NCBI GenBank assembly: GCA_029959285.1
Contig: JASCOE010000004.1
Coordinates: 186,001 to 250,000, forward strand
Source of the DNA: Flavobacteriaceae bacterium PS02337
Lineage (GTDB): Bacteria; Bacteroidota; Bacteroidia; Flavobacteriales; Flavobacteriaceae
Reading direction: 5' to 3'
DNA length: 64,000 nucleotides
In this document: positions 36,428 through 45,100 of the stretch, piece after piece
How the letters are laid out: every line of letters begins with the position of its first letter
Position numbering within the stretch: position 1 is the first letter of the stretch
Position numbers and translations under genes: made by a program
The notes under the pieces: model-generated
Told to the model about the DNA's origin: nothing
Database searches by the model: none
The model's input: only the letters and a program-made list of their open reading frames with translations

Positions 36428-36946
36428 TTACCATTTTGCTAATGATTCATTAAATATATCTTGCGTAATTCTTTCATAAATTACTCTAATTGCTTCATTC
36501 AAAGTTGATCCTGTAGGTAAATCTTGTCCAGGAAAATCATAATAAAATTCGAATGATTTTTCAAAATCATCAGCTTCTTTCTTCTTATTGGTAAATCTTA
36601 CCTGTACACGAATTGATAAACGGTTTTGTGCAGCTCCGACTTCACCATTAGCTCCAACAGCTGTTGCTGACATTGGAGTTATTCGGTAATCTGTAATTTC
36701 TCCTTCATAAATTAATTCTCCTCCATTTGGAACCAAGTTTAAGTTGGTCTGATTCATAATCAAATCCTGTAAAGTCAAAGTGAAAGTTCTATCAATTCCA
36801 GGTTCAACTAAATCGGCATTATTATTAAAGAAGTTGACTTGAAATGTTTTAGCATCAACTGGTTTTGCTCCTGTAAAGTTGTAAACTCCACAACCGCTAA
36901 AAGTTGTTGCAATTAAAAGAATAAGAAGATATTTTATGTGTTTCAT
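36428..36946 (-). CDS. lptE: LPS assembly lipoprotein LptE
   Basis: Starting at 36946 gives MKHIKYLLILLIATTFSGC, a lipoprotein signal with Cys at residue 19; an upstream in-frame ATG at 37003 would add 19 polar residues and hide the signal. The mature part has the Bacteroidota LptE pattern: FQVNFFNNNADLVEPGIDRTF, then GELIYEGEITDYRITPM, then RLSIRVQVRFTNKK. It should plug the outer-membrane LptD channel for LPS. It sits between the sigma-54 activator and the TPR gene. Confidence 0.88.
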   Translation of the reverse strand: MKHIKYLLILLIATTFSGCGVYNFTGAKPVDAKTFQVNFFNNNADLVEPGIDRTFTLTLQDLIMNQTNLNLVPNGGELIYEGEITDYRITPMSATAVGANGEVGAAQNRLSIRVQVRFTNKKKEADDFEKSFEFYYDFPGQDLPTGSTLNEAIRVIYERITQDIFNESLAKW

Positions 36947-37045
36947 TTTATTTGATAAAAGATTGCTTTGCCAATTTGTTGACGTTTGGTCAAAGATATT
37001 CATTTCGTTTAAAACATTTTTGTGTTTTTAACTTCTATGCAAGAA

Positions 37046-38302
37046 TTACAAATCGAATTGCTTTATTTTACGATATAACGTTCTTTCAGAAATTCCTAAT
37101 TCGTCTGCAGCAGCTTTACGTTTTCCTTTATTTTTTTCTAATGATTTTTTGATCATTTCGATTTCTTTTTGTTCTAAACGTAAAATTTCTTCTTCTTCAA
37201 TTGTTTCGGCAAACAAATAATTATCTTCGGGAATTTGATAGTTTTCTTCACGAACTGTTGGTGTCATAACAGCAGTTCTTGGTTCTTCTTCAAAATCAAT
37301 TTCGCTGTCATTTTGTTGATTGCCGTATATTTTCTGAATTAGGTTCGGATTAATATCTTGAACTTTAGAAGTTCCATTTTTCATCAATTCTAAAGTCAGT
37401 TTTTTCAAGTCATTTAAGTCACTTTTCATATCAAAAAGCACCTTATATAATATGTCTCTTTCTGTACTGAAATCACTTTCTTTTTTACTGTCGCTAATTA
37501 CAGAAGGCAAGTTGCTTCCTTCAGCAGGTAAATAAGATTGTAAAGTTGCCAATGTAATATCGCGATTGGTTTCTAAAACAGAAATCTGTTCGGCAACATT
37601 TCGAAGCTGACGAATATTTCCGCTCCATCTAAATTTCTGTAAAAGCTGAACAGCGTCGTCGTCTAGTTTTAAAGGCGGCATTTTGTATTTATGAGCAAAA
37701 TCGGCTACAAATTTTCTAAACAATAAATGAATATCGTCGTTTCTTTCGCGTAAAGGTGGTAAAGTAATTTCGACTGTGCTTAAACGATAGTACAAATCTT
37801 CACGGAATTTTCCTTTTTCAATTGCATTAAATAAGTTTACGTTGGTTGCCGCAACAATTCTCACATTTGTTTTTTGAACCTGAGACGAACCTACTTTTAT
37901 AAACTCACCGTTTTCTAAAACACGAAGCAAACGTACTTGAGTTGTTAATGGCAATTCACCAACTTCATCAAGAAAAATGGTTCCGCCGTCAGCCACTTCA
38001 AAATAACCTTCACGTGTACTTGTTGCACCTGTAAAAGCACCTTTTTCGTGACCAAAAAGTTCACTATCAATAGTTCCCTCTGGAATCGCCCCACAGTTTA
38101 CTGCAATATATTTTCCGTGCTTTCTGTGCGAAAGCGAATGTATAATTCTAGGAATATTTTCTTTACCAACACCACTTTCCCCAGTTACCATAACCGAAAT
38201 ATCAGTTGGAGCAACCTGAATGGCTTTTTCGATAGCACGATTTAATTTCGGATCATTTCCAATAATCTCAAATCGTTGTTTTATTGCTTGAACTGTTTCC
38301 AT
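37046..38302 (-). CDS. Sigma-54-dependent AAA+ transcriptional activator without receiver domain
   Basis: A 418-residue activator starting almost directly with the AAA+ domain. Walker A GESGVGKE is at 41-48, the sigma-54 contact loop GAFTGA at 88-93, Walker B TIFLDE at 108-113, and an Arg finger region (FREDLYYRL) near 165. A linker of about 110 residues leads to a Fis-type helix-turn-helix, KRKAAADELGISERTLYRKI. No N-terminal receiver, GAF or PAS domain is present, so activity is probably controlled by a partner or by expression level. Its operon partners are envelope genes. It is also known in the phylum next to lptE. Confidence 0.93.
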   Translation of the reverse strand: METVQAIKQRFEIIGNDPKLNRAIEKAIQVAPTDISVMVTGESGVGKENIPRIIHSLSHRKHGKYIAVNCGAIPEGTIDSELFGHEKGAFTGATSTREGYFEVADGGTIFLDEVGELPLTTQVRLLRVLENGEFIKVGSSQVQKTNVRIVAATNVNLFNAIEKGKFREDLYYRLSTVEITLPPLRERNDDIHLLFRKFVADFAHKYKMPPLKLDDDAVQLLQKFRWSGNIRQLRNVAEQISVLETNRDITLATLQSYLPAEGSNLPSVISDSKKESDFSTERDILYKVLFDMKSDLNDLKKLTLELMKNGTSKVQDINPNLIQKIYGNQQNDSEIDFEEEPRTAVMTPTVREENYQIPEDNYLFAETIEEEEILRLEQKEIEMIKKSLEKNKGKRKAAADELGISERTLYRKIKQFDL

Positions 38303-38325
38303 AAAATAGTTATTTCTTGGATTGA

Positions 38326-39279
38326 TTATTTAACAGAATAATTAAAAGTCAGACTTCCGTATTCTTTATTGTCTTCGGTTGAAATTCTGGACATTTTTAG
38401 AGGCAAGTTATTCAACTGATAACTGTAAGTGTTTTTGTATATATTGTCGATTGGAATGCCTCCAAACTCAGGGACTGGATAAGTGGTTTTTATTAAATTA
38501 TTTTTTCCTGTGCCTGCAACAAAATCCTGAATACTTCCTCTTTCCAAAACAAAAGGATAATCATTGCTTAAAATGTAGTTCATATAATGATTCATATAAA
38601 CCTGATGTACTGGGTTTATTTTATTATCATATTCGTAGGTAACAGATCCGGCGTACAGATTTGCAGGACTGTCTGGTAAATCGTGCGTACCACCTGTCGA
38701 TATTTTTAATGAAATCAAATTTTTGTTTTGGTCATATTTCAAAGATGCATAAGAGGTTGTTCTTATAGGTCTGTTTTCTTTAACAGGATAATCAACATAA
38801 TTGTGTTTAGAAATAAGTAACCCTTCATCGTTAAATGTGTACTGAACTTTTACGTGATTAAAACTTGGATTATCCGCAGAAATCAATTCGCCTGTCACAA
38901 CATTTTTATTGTGAGTAAATAACCAAACAAAAAGTTTTCCTGCAGTCCCGGCTTTTCTGGAATCCTTCTCCATTTTAATAATTTGGCCATTACTATTATA
39001 AGTAAAAGTAGTTGTCACAGGAGCACTATCAGGACTTATAACTATTTCAGACATTCTGTTATTAGAGTCGTACGAAAAATCTATAAATATTTCTCCTTTT
39101 GAACGCGTTATTTTATCGTATCGGGTGCCCTCATTATCAAATAGATGTATATTTCCATATTCACCATGTTCTTTATAGTTTTTTAAAATAGTACCTTCTG
39201 CTGTATCACCAGTAGGAGAGTCATTGCTTGAACATGATACCACAAGTAAAGAAAAGAATATAGTAATGAAATTTTTCAT
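38326..39279 (-). CDS. Hypothetical lipoprotein with YD/RHS-like repeats
   Basis: The start at 39279 gives MKNFITIFFSLLVVSCSS, with the lipobox VVSC at 13-16; an upstream in-frame ATG at 39324 is less likely. The body is rich in beta-strand units of the form FSYDSNNRMSEI, FTYNSNGQIIKM and TFNDEGLLISKHNY, similar to YD repeats of surface proteins. The function is unknown. It is inserted between miaB and the sigma-54 activator on the same strand, 23 bp from the activator. Confidence 0.8.
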   Translation of the reverse strand: MKNFITIFFSLLVVSCSSNDSPTGDTAEGTILKNYKEHGEYGNIHLFDNEGTRYDKITRSKGEIFIDFSYDSNNRMSEIVISPDSAPVTTTFTYNSNGQIIKMEKDSRKAGTAGKLFVWLFTHNKNVVTGELISADNPSFNHVKVQYTFNDEGLLISKHNYVDYPVKENRPIRTTSYASLKYDQNKNLISLKISTGGTHDLPDSPANLYAGSVTYEYDNKINPVHQVYMNHYMNYILSNDYPFVLERGSIQDFVAGTGKNNLIKTTYPVPEFGGIPIDNIYKNTYSYQLNNLPLKMSRISTEDNKEYGSLTFNYSVK

Positions 39280-39360
39280 AAAAGAAAACAGATAAAAAAA
39301 GTTATACATTTTTTCAATTTTCAAGCTACGGAAATAACTTGGAAATTGAGCACTTAAGCA

Positions 39361-40806
39361 TTAATTCATTTCAGAATATCCAACAGCTTCACCTTTAAGA
39401 GTTCCACTTGTACAGCTTGTGATTTTTACATTTACGAAATCTCCAATTTTGTAATTTTCTTTTGGAAAAACGACCGTAATACTTTGAGAATTTCTTCCAG
39501 AAAATTCGTCTTTAGATTTTTTAGAAACTTTCTCAACTAAAACTTCAACTGTTTTTCCAACAAACTCTTTGCTTCTAAACCAAGCATGTTTTTGCTGTAA
39601 ATCGACAATTTCTTGTAATCTTCTGGCTTTGGTTTCTTCTTCAACATCATCTTTCATTTTTCTTCCAGCCAAAGTTCCAGGACGTTCAGAATACGAATAC
39701 ATATAACCGAAATTATATTTCACGTATTCCATTAAACTCATTGTATCTTGGTGATCTTGTTCAGTTTCTGTTGGAAAACCAGCAATCATATCTTGCGAAA
39801 TCGAAGCATCTGGAACAATTGCTCTAATTTTATCAATCAAAGCCATGTATTCTTCGCGAGAATGCAAACGATTCATTTCTTTTAAAATTCTATTGCTTCC
39901 AGATTGAACTGGCAAGTGAATGTGTTTGCAGATATTTGGATATTTCGCAATAACATGCAAAATACTTTCGTGCATATCCTGAGGGTTCGAAGTTGAAAAA
40001 CGAATTCTCATTTTAGGAAAACCAACAGCAACCATTTCAAGCAATTGATCAAAATCTACAGCAGTTGCTTTTTGCATTTCAGAAGCATTTACGAAATCTT
40101 TTTTCAATCCGCCGCCGTACCAAAGGTAACTGTCAACGTTTTGTCCAAGAAGTGTAATTTCTTTAAAACCTTTATTCCATAAATCCTGAATCTCAGCCAT
40201 AATACTTTGTGGCTCACGGCTACGTTCACGTCCGCGTGTGAAAGGCACAACGCAAAACGTACACATATTATCACATCCACGAGTGATGGAAACCAAAGCG
40301 GTAATTCCGTTGCTCATTAAACGAACAGGCGAAATATCTCCGTATGTTTCTTCTTTCGATAAAATTACATTGATAGCGTCACGTCCTTCTTCAACTTCCG
40401 CCAATAAATTCGGAAGATCTTTATAAGCATCAGGACCAACAACAAGGTCAACTATTTTTTCTTCTTCCAAAAACTGACTTTTCAAACGTTCGGCCATGCA
40501 GCCCAAAACGCCGACTTTCATTTTCGGATTCGTACGTTTTACAGCGTTGTATTTTTCAAGACGTTTACGAATTGTTTGTTCCGCTTTATCGCGAATCGAA
40601 CAAGTATTCACCAAAACCAAATCGGCTTCTTCTAAAATCGAAGTTGTGTTATATCCTCCGTCAGATAAAATGGAAGCTACGACTTCACTGTCCGAAAAAT
40701 TCATTGCACAGCCGTAACTTTCTATAAATAGTTTTTTAGTATTCTCAGGTTTATTTTCTAAAACAAGACTTTCGCCCTGTTTGCTTTCTTCAATAATCTT
40801 TTCCAT
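39361..40806 (-). CDS. miaB: tRNA-2-methylthio-N6-dimethylallyladenosine synthase MiaB
   Basis: Radical-SAM methylthiotransferase that modifies A37 of tRNAs reading UNN codons. The N-terminal cluster ligands are Cys33, Cys69 and Cys103; the radical-SAM motif CDNMCTFC gives Cys178, Cys182 and Cys185. A TRAM-like domain closes the protein near residue 410-475. Length 481 is typical. A good promoter (-7 tatctttg) lies about 18 bp before the start. It opens the - strand series that runs to secG. Confidence 0.96.
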   Translation of the reverse strand: MEKIIEESKQGESLVLENKPENTKKLFIESYGCAMNFSDSEVVASILSDGGYNTTSILEEADLVLVNTCSIRDKAEQTIRKRLEKYNAVKRTNPKMKVGVLGCMAERLKSQFLEEEKIVDLVVGPDAYKDLPNLLAEVEEGRDAINVILSKEETYGDISPVRLMSNGITALVSITRGCDNMCTFCVVPFTRGRERSREPQSIMAEIQDLWNKGFKEITLLGQNVDSYLWYGGGLKKDFVNASEMQKATAVDFDQLLEMVAVGFPKMRIRFSTSNPQDMHESILHVIAKYPNICKHIHLPVQSGSNRILKEMNRLHSREEYMALIDKIRAIVPDASISQDMIAGFPTETEQDHQDTMSLMEYVKYNFGYMYSYSERPGTLAGRKMKDDVEEETKARRLQEIVDLQQKHAWFRSKEFVGKTVEVLVEKVSKKSKDEFSGRNSQSITVVFPKENYKIGDFVNVKITSCTSGTLKGEAVGYSEMN

Positions 40807-40823
40807 TGTAAAATTTCAAAGTG

Positions 40824-40855
40824 CAAAGATAGGTTAATTGATGTGAATATGACAA
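40824..40855 (-). promoter_or_regulatory. miaB promoter
   Basis: On the - strand, -7 box tatctttg (complement of 40831-40824) and a -33 TTG (complement of 40855-40853) are 21 bp apart, within the known spacing for TTG-N19-TAnnTTTG promoters of Flavobacterium. The box ends 17 bp before the miaB start. The rest of the 358-bp gap up to topA has no gene. Confidence 0.6.
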
Positions 40856-41138
40856 GATGTCAGATAAAGAATTAACAATGTTTTAAAAAAAATAAATTTT
40901 AGATTTATGCCTTATGAAAAACCTAAAACTTTTTTTCTTCGTAAGTAGTTAGTCTAAATAGATACCGAAGTTTCGATATTAAAACCTAAAATAAAGTGAT
41001 ATCTCTGTTATAAATCATCTAAAAGTTATACCTATATATATAATAGATAATAATACAGATAAATATGCAATTTTAAGTTTCATAATATCAAAATACTTCA
41101 AAAATGCATTCGTAAGGTTAATATTTAAAAAAAATAGA

Positions 41139-41146
41139 TACTTTTG
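41139..41146 (+). promoter_or_regulatory. topA -7 promoter box
   Basis: The word tacttttg matches TAnnTTTG exactly and ends 18 bp before the ATG at 41165. No clear TTG lies 17-23 bp upstream. The box overlaps an in-frame TTG start at 41144, which rules that earlier start out and fixes the gene start at 41165. Confidence 0.5.
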
Positions 41147-41164
41147 TTGCAGAAAAATAGAGCA

Positions 41165-43681
41165 ATGGCAAAGAATTTAGTAATAGTGGAGTCACCTGCA
41201 AAGGCGAAAACGATCGAGAAATTTCTTGGGAGTGATTTTCAGGTGGAGTCAAGTTATGGTCACATAGCAGACTTACCATCAAAGGAAATAGGAGTAGATG
41301 TTGAGAATGGTTTTAAACCTAAATATGAAGTATCTCCGGATAAAAAAGCCTTGGTAACAAAACTAAAATCACTTTCTAAGAATGCCGAAATGGTTTGGTT
41401 AGCATCCGATGAGGACCGCGAGGGAGAGGCTATTTCTTGGCACTTGGCGGAAGAATTAAAACTGGATACAAAAAAAACCAAAAGAATTGTTTTTCACGAG
41501 ATTACAAAAACTGCGATTCTTAAAGCAATTGATAATCCAAGAGAAATTGATTATAATTTAGTAAATGCACAACAGGCTAGACGTGTTTTAGATCGTTTAG
41601 TAGGTTACGAATTATCTCCAGTTTTATGGAGAAAAATCAAAGGCGGACTTTCTGCAGGTCGTGTACAATCTGTTTCTGTACGTTTAATTGTTGAAAGAGA
41701 ACGCGAAATCCAAAGTTTTAATGCAGTTGCAACGTATTCAATTGTTGCAGAATTTGTGAATGAAGCTGGAAAAGCTTTCAAAGCAAAACTGCCAAAAAAT
41801 TTCAATACTAAAAAAGAAGCCGAAGATTTCTTAAATCAAAATATCGGTTCTAAATATAAGGTAGCTGATTTAGAAACTAAACCTACCAAAAAATCTCCAA
41901 CAGCACCTTTTACAACTTCTACATTGCAACAAGAAGCAGCAAGAAAATTGTATTTGCCAGTTGGAATCACGATGCAGTTAGCGCAGCGTTTATACGAAGC
42001 TGGACTTATTACTTATATGAGAACAGATTCTGTGAATCTTTCTAAAGAAGCAATGGACGCGGCTGAAGCGGAAATTATTAAATCTTACGGTAAAGAATTC
42101 TCAAAACCGAGAGTTTTTGCTAATAAAAATAAAGGAGCACAAGAAGCGCACGAAGCAATTCGTCCGACAGATATGTCGCGTCACACAGTAAATATTGACC
42201 GTGACCAAGCTCGTTTATACGATTTGATCTGGAAAAGAACTTTGGCTTCGCAAATGAGCGACGCGCAGTTAGAAAGAACAAACGTAAAAATTGAAGCAGA
42301 TAATCACAGCGAGCTTTTTACAGCTTCTGGTGAAGTTTTACTTTTTGAAGGTTTCTTGAAAGTTTACTTAGAAGGACATGATGATGATGAAGAAGAACAA
42401 GAAGGAATGCTTCCAGCATTAAAAGTTAATGAAAAACTAGCGAATAACTATATTACAGCTACAGAACGATATTCTAGACCGCCGGCACGTTACACAGAGG
42501 CATCTCTAGTTAAAAAATTAGAGGAACTTGGAATTGGACGTCCGTCAACTTATGCGCCAACTATTTCAACTATTATCAATAGAAATTATGTTGAAAAAGG
42601 AACTTTAGAAGGTCAAGAACGTAATTACACTCAATTGACTTTACAAAACAGTAAAGTAGGAGAGAAGCTATTAAAAGAAAATACAGGTTCTGATAAAGGG
42701 AAATTAGTTCCAACAGACATCGGAACAATTGTTACTGATTTCTTAGTGAAGAATTTCGGGAACATTCTAGATTATAATTTCACAGCAAAAGTAGAGCAGG
42801 ATTTTGACGAAATTGCCGAAGGAAATATTGACTGGGCAAAAATGATGCAGGATTTCTACAATCAATTTCACCCAAATGTAAAAGAAGTTGAAGCAAATGC
42901 TGAACGCGAAAGTGGTGAAAGAATTTTAGGAAAAGATGCAGACGGAAGACAAGTTTCTGTTCGTTTAGGAAAATTTGGTCCAATGGCTCAAATTGGAGAA
43001 GCAGACGACGAAGACAAAAAATTTGCCAGCTTAATGGCAGATCAAAATATTGGAAACATTACGCTTGAAGAGGCTTTGAATTTATTTTTACTTCCGAAAA
43101 GTTTAGGTGAATATAAAGGAGAAGAAGTTGAAGTAAATAATGGTCGTTACGGTCCTTATGTACGTCACGGAAGTGTGTTTATTTCTTTGCCAAGAGGAGA
43201 AGATCCTTTAGGAGTTTCTAAAGAAAGAGCTCAAGAGTTAATTGACGAAAAAGCACTTGCTGATGCGCCAATTGCTGTTTATAAAGGAGAAGGAGTTCAA
43301 AAAGGAGTGGGTCGTTTTGGTCCATTCATTAAATGGAACGGACTTTTTGTGAATGTAAGTAAGAAATATAACTTCGATAATTTGTCACAAGCAGATGTTG
43401 AAGAACTTATAGAAGATAAACTTCAGAAAAACATTGATAAAGTTCTTCACAATTGGGAAGAAGAGGGAATTGTAGTAGAAAAAGCCCGTTGGGGACGTTC
43501 TGTGATTCTGAAAGGAAAAATTAAAATTGAATTGAGCAAAGATGTCGATGCAACGCAGTTGACTCTGGCTCAGGTTCAAGAAATGATTGCGGCAAAAACA
43601 CCTGCAAAGAAAACTGCAGCTAAAAAAACAACAACGGCTAAAAAAGCTCCAGCTAAAAAAACAGCTGCTAAAAAGAAATAA
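41165..43681 (+). CDS. topA: DNA topoisomerase I
   Basis: Type IA topoisomerase that relaxes negative supercoils. From 41165 it has 838 residues. The Toprim domain opens with NLVIVESPAKAKTIEKFLG and has the acidic triad in SDEDREGE (about D82, D84, E86). The catalytic Tyr lies in GLITYMRTDSVNLS (about Y284). Zinc fingers of the E. coli type are absent; instead the C-terminus has a run of topo C-repeat modules with Gly-rich RFGPFIKWNG and a final Lys/Ala-rich tail (AKKTAAKKTT), as in other Bacteroidota. The start was chosen from the promoter box and the family N-terminus. Confidence 0.97.
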   Translation: MAKNLVIVESPAKAKTIEKFLGSDFQVESSYGHIADLPSKEIGVDVENGFKPKYEVSPDKKALVTKLKSLSKNAEMVWLASDEDREGEAISWHLAEELKLDTKKTKRIVFHEITKTAILKAIDNPREIDYNLVNAQQARRVLDRLVGYELSPVLWRKIKGGLSAGRVQSVSVRLIVEREREIQSFNAVATYSIVAEFVNEAGKAFKAKLPKNFNTKKEAEDFLNQNIGSKYKVADLETKPTKKSPTAPFTTSTLQQEAARKLYLPVGITMQLAQRLYEAGLITYMRTDSVNLSKEAMDAAEAEIIKSYGKEFSKPRVFANKNKGAQEAHEAIRPTDMSRHTVNIDRDQARLYDLIWKRTLASQMSDAQLERTNVKIEADNHSELFTASGEVLLFEGFLKVYLEGHDDDEEEQEGMLPALKVNEKLANNYITATERYSRPPARYTEASLVKKLEELGIGRPSTYAPTISTIINRNYVEKGTLEGQERNYTQLTLQNSKVGEKLLKENTGSDKGKLVPTDIGTIVTDFLVKNFGNILDYNFTAKVEQDFDEIAEGNIDWAKMMQDFYNQFHPNVKEVEANAERESGERILGKDADGRQVSVRLGKFGPMAQIGEADDEDKKFASLMADQNIGNITLEEALNLFLLPKSLGEYKGEEVEVNNGRYGPYVRHGSVFISLPRGEDPLGVSKERAQELIDEKALADAPIAVYKGEGVQKGVGRFGPFIKWNGLFVNVSKKYNFDNLSQADVEELIEDKLQKNIDKVLHNWEEEGIVVEKARWGRSVILKGKIKIELSKDVDATQLTLAQVQEMIAAKTPAKKTAAKKTTTAKKAPAKKTAAKKK

Positions 43682-43686
43682 GATAG

Positions 43687-44838
43687 ATGGAATTTGATTT
43701 TCTAGAACCAGTTAACGATGCGATTGTAAAATTCGTCGGAGGACTGTCTTCACAAGAGTTTGGAAGCAAAATTGTTTTTCATACGCAAGATCAGTTTCCT
43801 GATATTGAGCAAATTAATATTGCTATTATTGGTGTTTTAGAAGATCGTACAAACATCAATATGATTAATGAAGTTAATCTTACTGCTGTTCGTAAAAAGC
43901 TATATGGTATGTTTCCTGGTAATTGGGATGCTTCGATTGCAGACCTTGGAGATATTCTTGCTGGCGACTCAGTAGAAGATACTTATTTTGCTTTAAAGAA
44001 AGTTACAGCCGCATTAATCAAGAATAAAGTTATTCCTATAGTCCTGGGAGGTTCTCAGGATTTGACCTATGCTTTGTATCGTGCTTACGATGACTTAGAG
44101 CAAATGGTAAATTTGGTTGCTGTTGATAATAAATTTGATTTTGGAAAAGAAAATGAATCGGTTTCGGCAAATTCATATTTAACAAAAATCATTATTGATG
44201 AACCTAATAACCTGTTCAATTACTGTAATATAGGTTATCAAACATATTATAATTCGCAAGAAGAAATTGATCTAATTGAAAAATTATTTTTTGATGCTTA
44301 TCGATTGGGCGAAATATCAAATAAAATTACTTTGGCTGAGCCAGTTTTCAGAGATGCAGATTTAGTAAGTATAGATTTGAACTCTGTAAAATCTTCTGCA
44401 TCAGGAAATACGGTAACTTTTGAGCCAAATGGATTTAATGGAAAAGAAATTTGTGCTTTAGCAAGATATGCTGGAATTAGTGATAAAGTGACTTCATTCG
44501 GAGTTTTTAATCACAATAGTACAATGGCAGAATCTGTTATAATTGCTCAGATCGTGTGGTATTTTATTGAAGGATTTCATTATCGTTCGAAAGAATATCC
44601 ATTTGGAAGCCGTGCTAACTATTTGAAGTATATTGTACCACTTGAAGATGAAGAACTTATTTTTTATAAAAGTGATAAAACCGATCGTTGGTGGATTGAA
44701 ATTCCATTTGAATCAAATGGCAGCAATAAATTAAAAAGAAATACGTTATTACCCTGTTCTTATGACGAATATTTGTCTGCTTGCAATCAAGAATTGCCAG
44801 AAAGATGGTGGAAAGCACAACGTAAAAACGCTCTGTAA
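43687..44838 (+). CDS. Arginase/formimidoylglutamase-fold protein lacking metal ligands
   Basis: A 383-residue member of the ureohydrolase fold. Where active arginases have GGDHS, this protein has GGSQD (LGGSQDLTYALYRAYDD, near residue 120). Where they have DAHxD it has VAVDNKFD, losing the His, and where they have DxDxxDP it has SIDLNSVKSSASG, losing the second Asp and the DP. At least three of six Mn ligands are gone, so it is probably not a hydrolase. It starts 5 bp after topA and lies just upstream of gldK. It may be a scaffold or regulatory pseudoenzyme tied to gliding or secretion. Confidence 0.8.
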   Translation: MEFDFLEPVNDAIVKFVGGLSSQEFGSKIVFHTQDQFPDIEQINIAIIGVLEDRTNINMINEVNLTAVRKKLYGMFPGNWDASIADLGDILAGDSVEDTYFALKKVTAALIKNKVIPIVLGGSQDLTYALYRAYDDLEQMVNLVAVDNKFDFGKENESVSANSYLTKIIIDEPNNLFNYCNIGYQTYYNSQEEIDLIEKLFFDAYRLGEISNKITLAEPVFRDADLVSIDLNSVKSSASGNTVTFEPNGFNGKEICALARYAGISDKVTSFGVFNHNSTMAESVIIAQIVWYFIEGFHYRSKEYPFGSRANYLKYIVPLEDEELIFYKSDKTDRWWIEIPFESNGSNKLKRNTLLPCSYDEYLSACNQELPERWWKAQRKNAL

Positions 44839-44997
44839 TAAGAAAAGTTAAGGTAAATCTTAATTTTTTGTAAAAAGAAAAAAAGAGTTAAAATAAATTA
44901 GTAAGAAAATAACCATATATTATAAAAATTAACGTTTTACATCGATTTTTTGACACAGTTTATCGATAAAATATTTTTTTTTTATTTTATTTAACAT

Positions 44998-45005
44998 TAT
45001 TTTTG
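44998..45005 (+). promoter_or_regulatory. Possible -7 box in the gldK upstream region
   Basis: The word tatttttg at 44998-45005 fits TAnnTTTG, about 95 bp before the gldK start, but no TTG lies at the right distance. The 262-bp gap (44839-45100) is otherwise AT-rich, contains an ATCGAT pair at 44941-44966 and no gene. A promoter for the gld operon is expected here. Confidence 0.3.
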
Positions 45006-45100
45006 AACGGTAAAATAAATTTCGCAAGTAGTATTGTTTTTTAGATAAATAATAAATACGTTTACGGACTTTTAATAATGAATAGATAATCCAAATTTAT

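Noticed and set aside
41144-41164. TTG at 41144 as the topA start
   Set aside because: It lies inside the -7 promoter box tacttttg, and the family N-terminus begins at the ATG at 41165.
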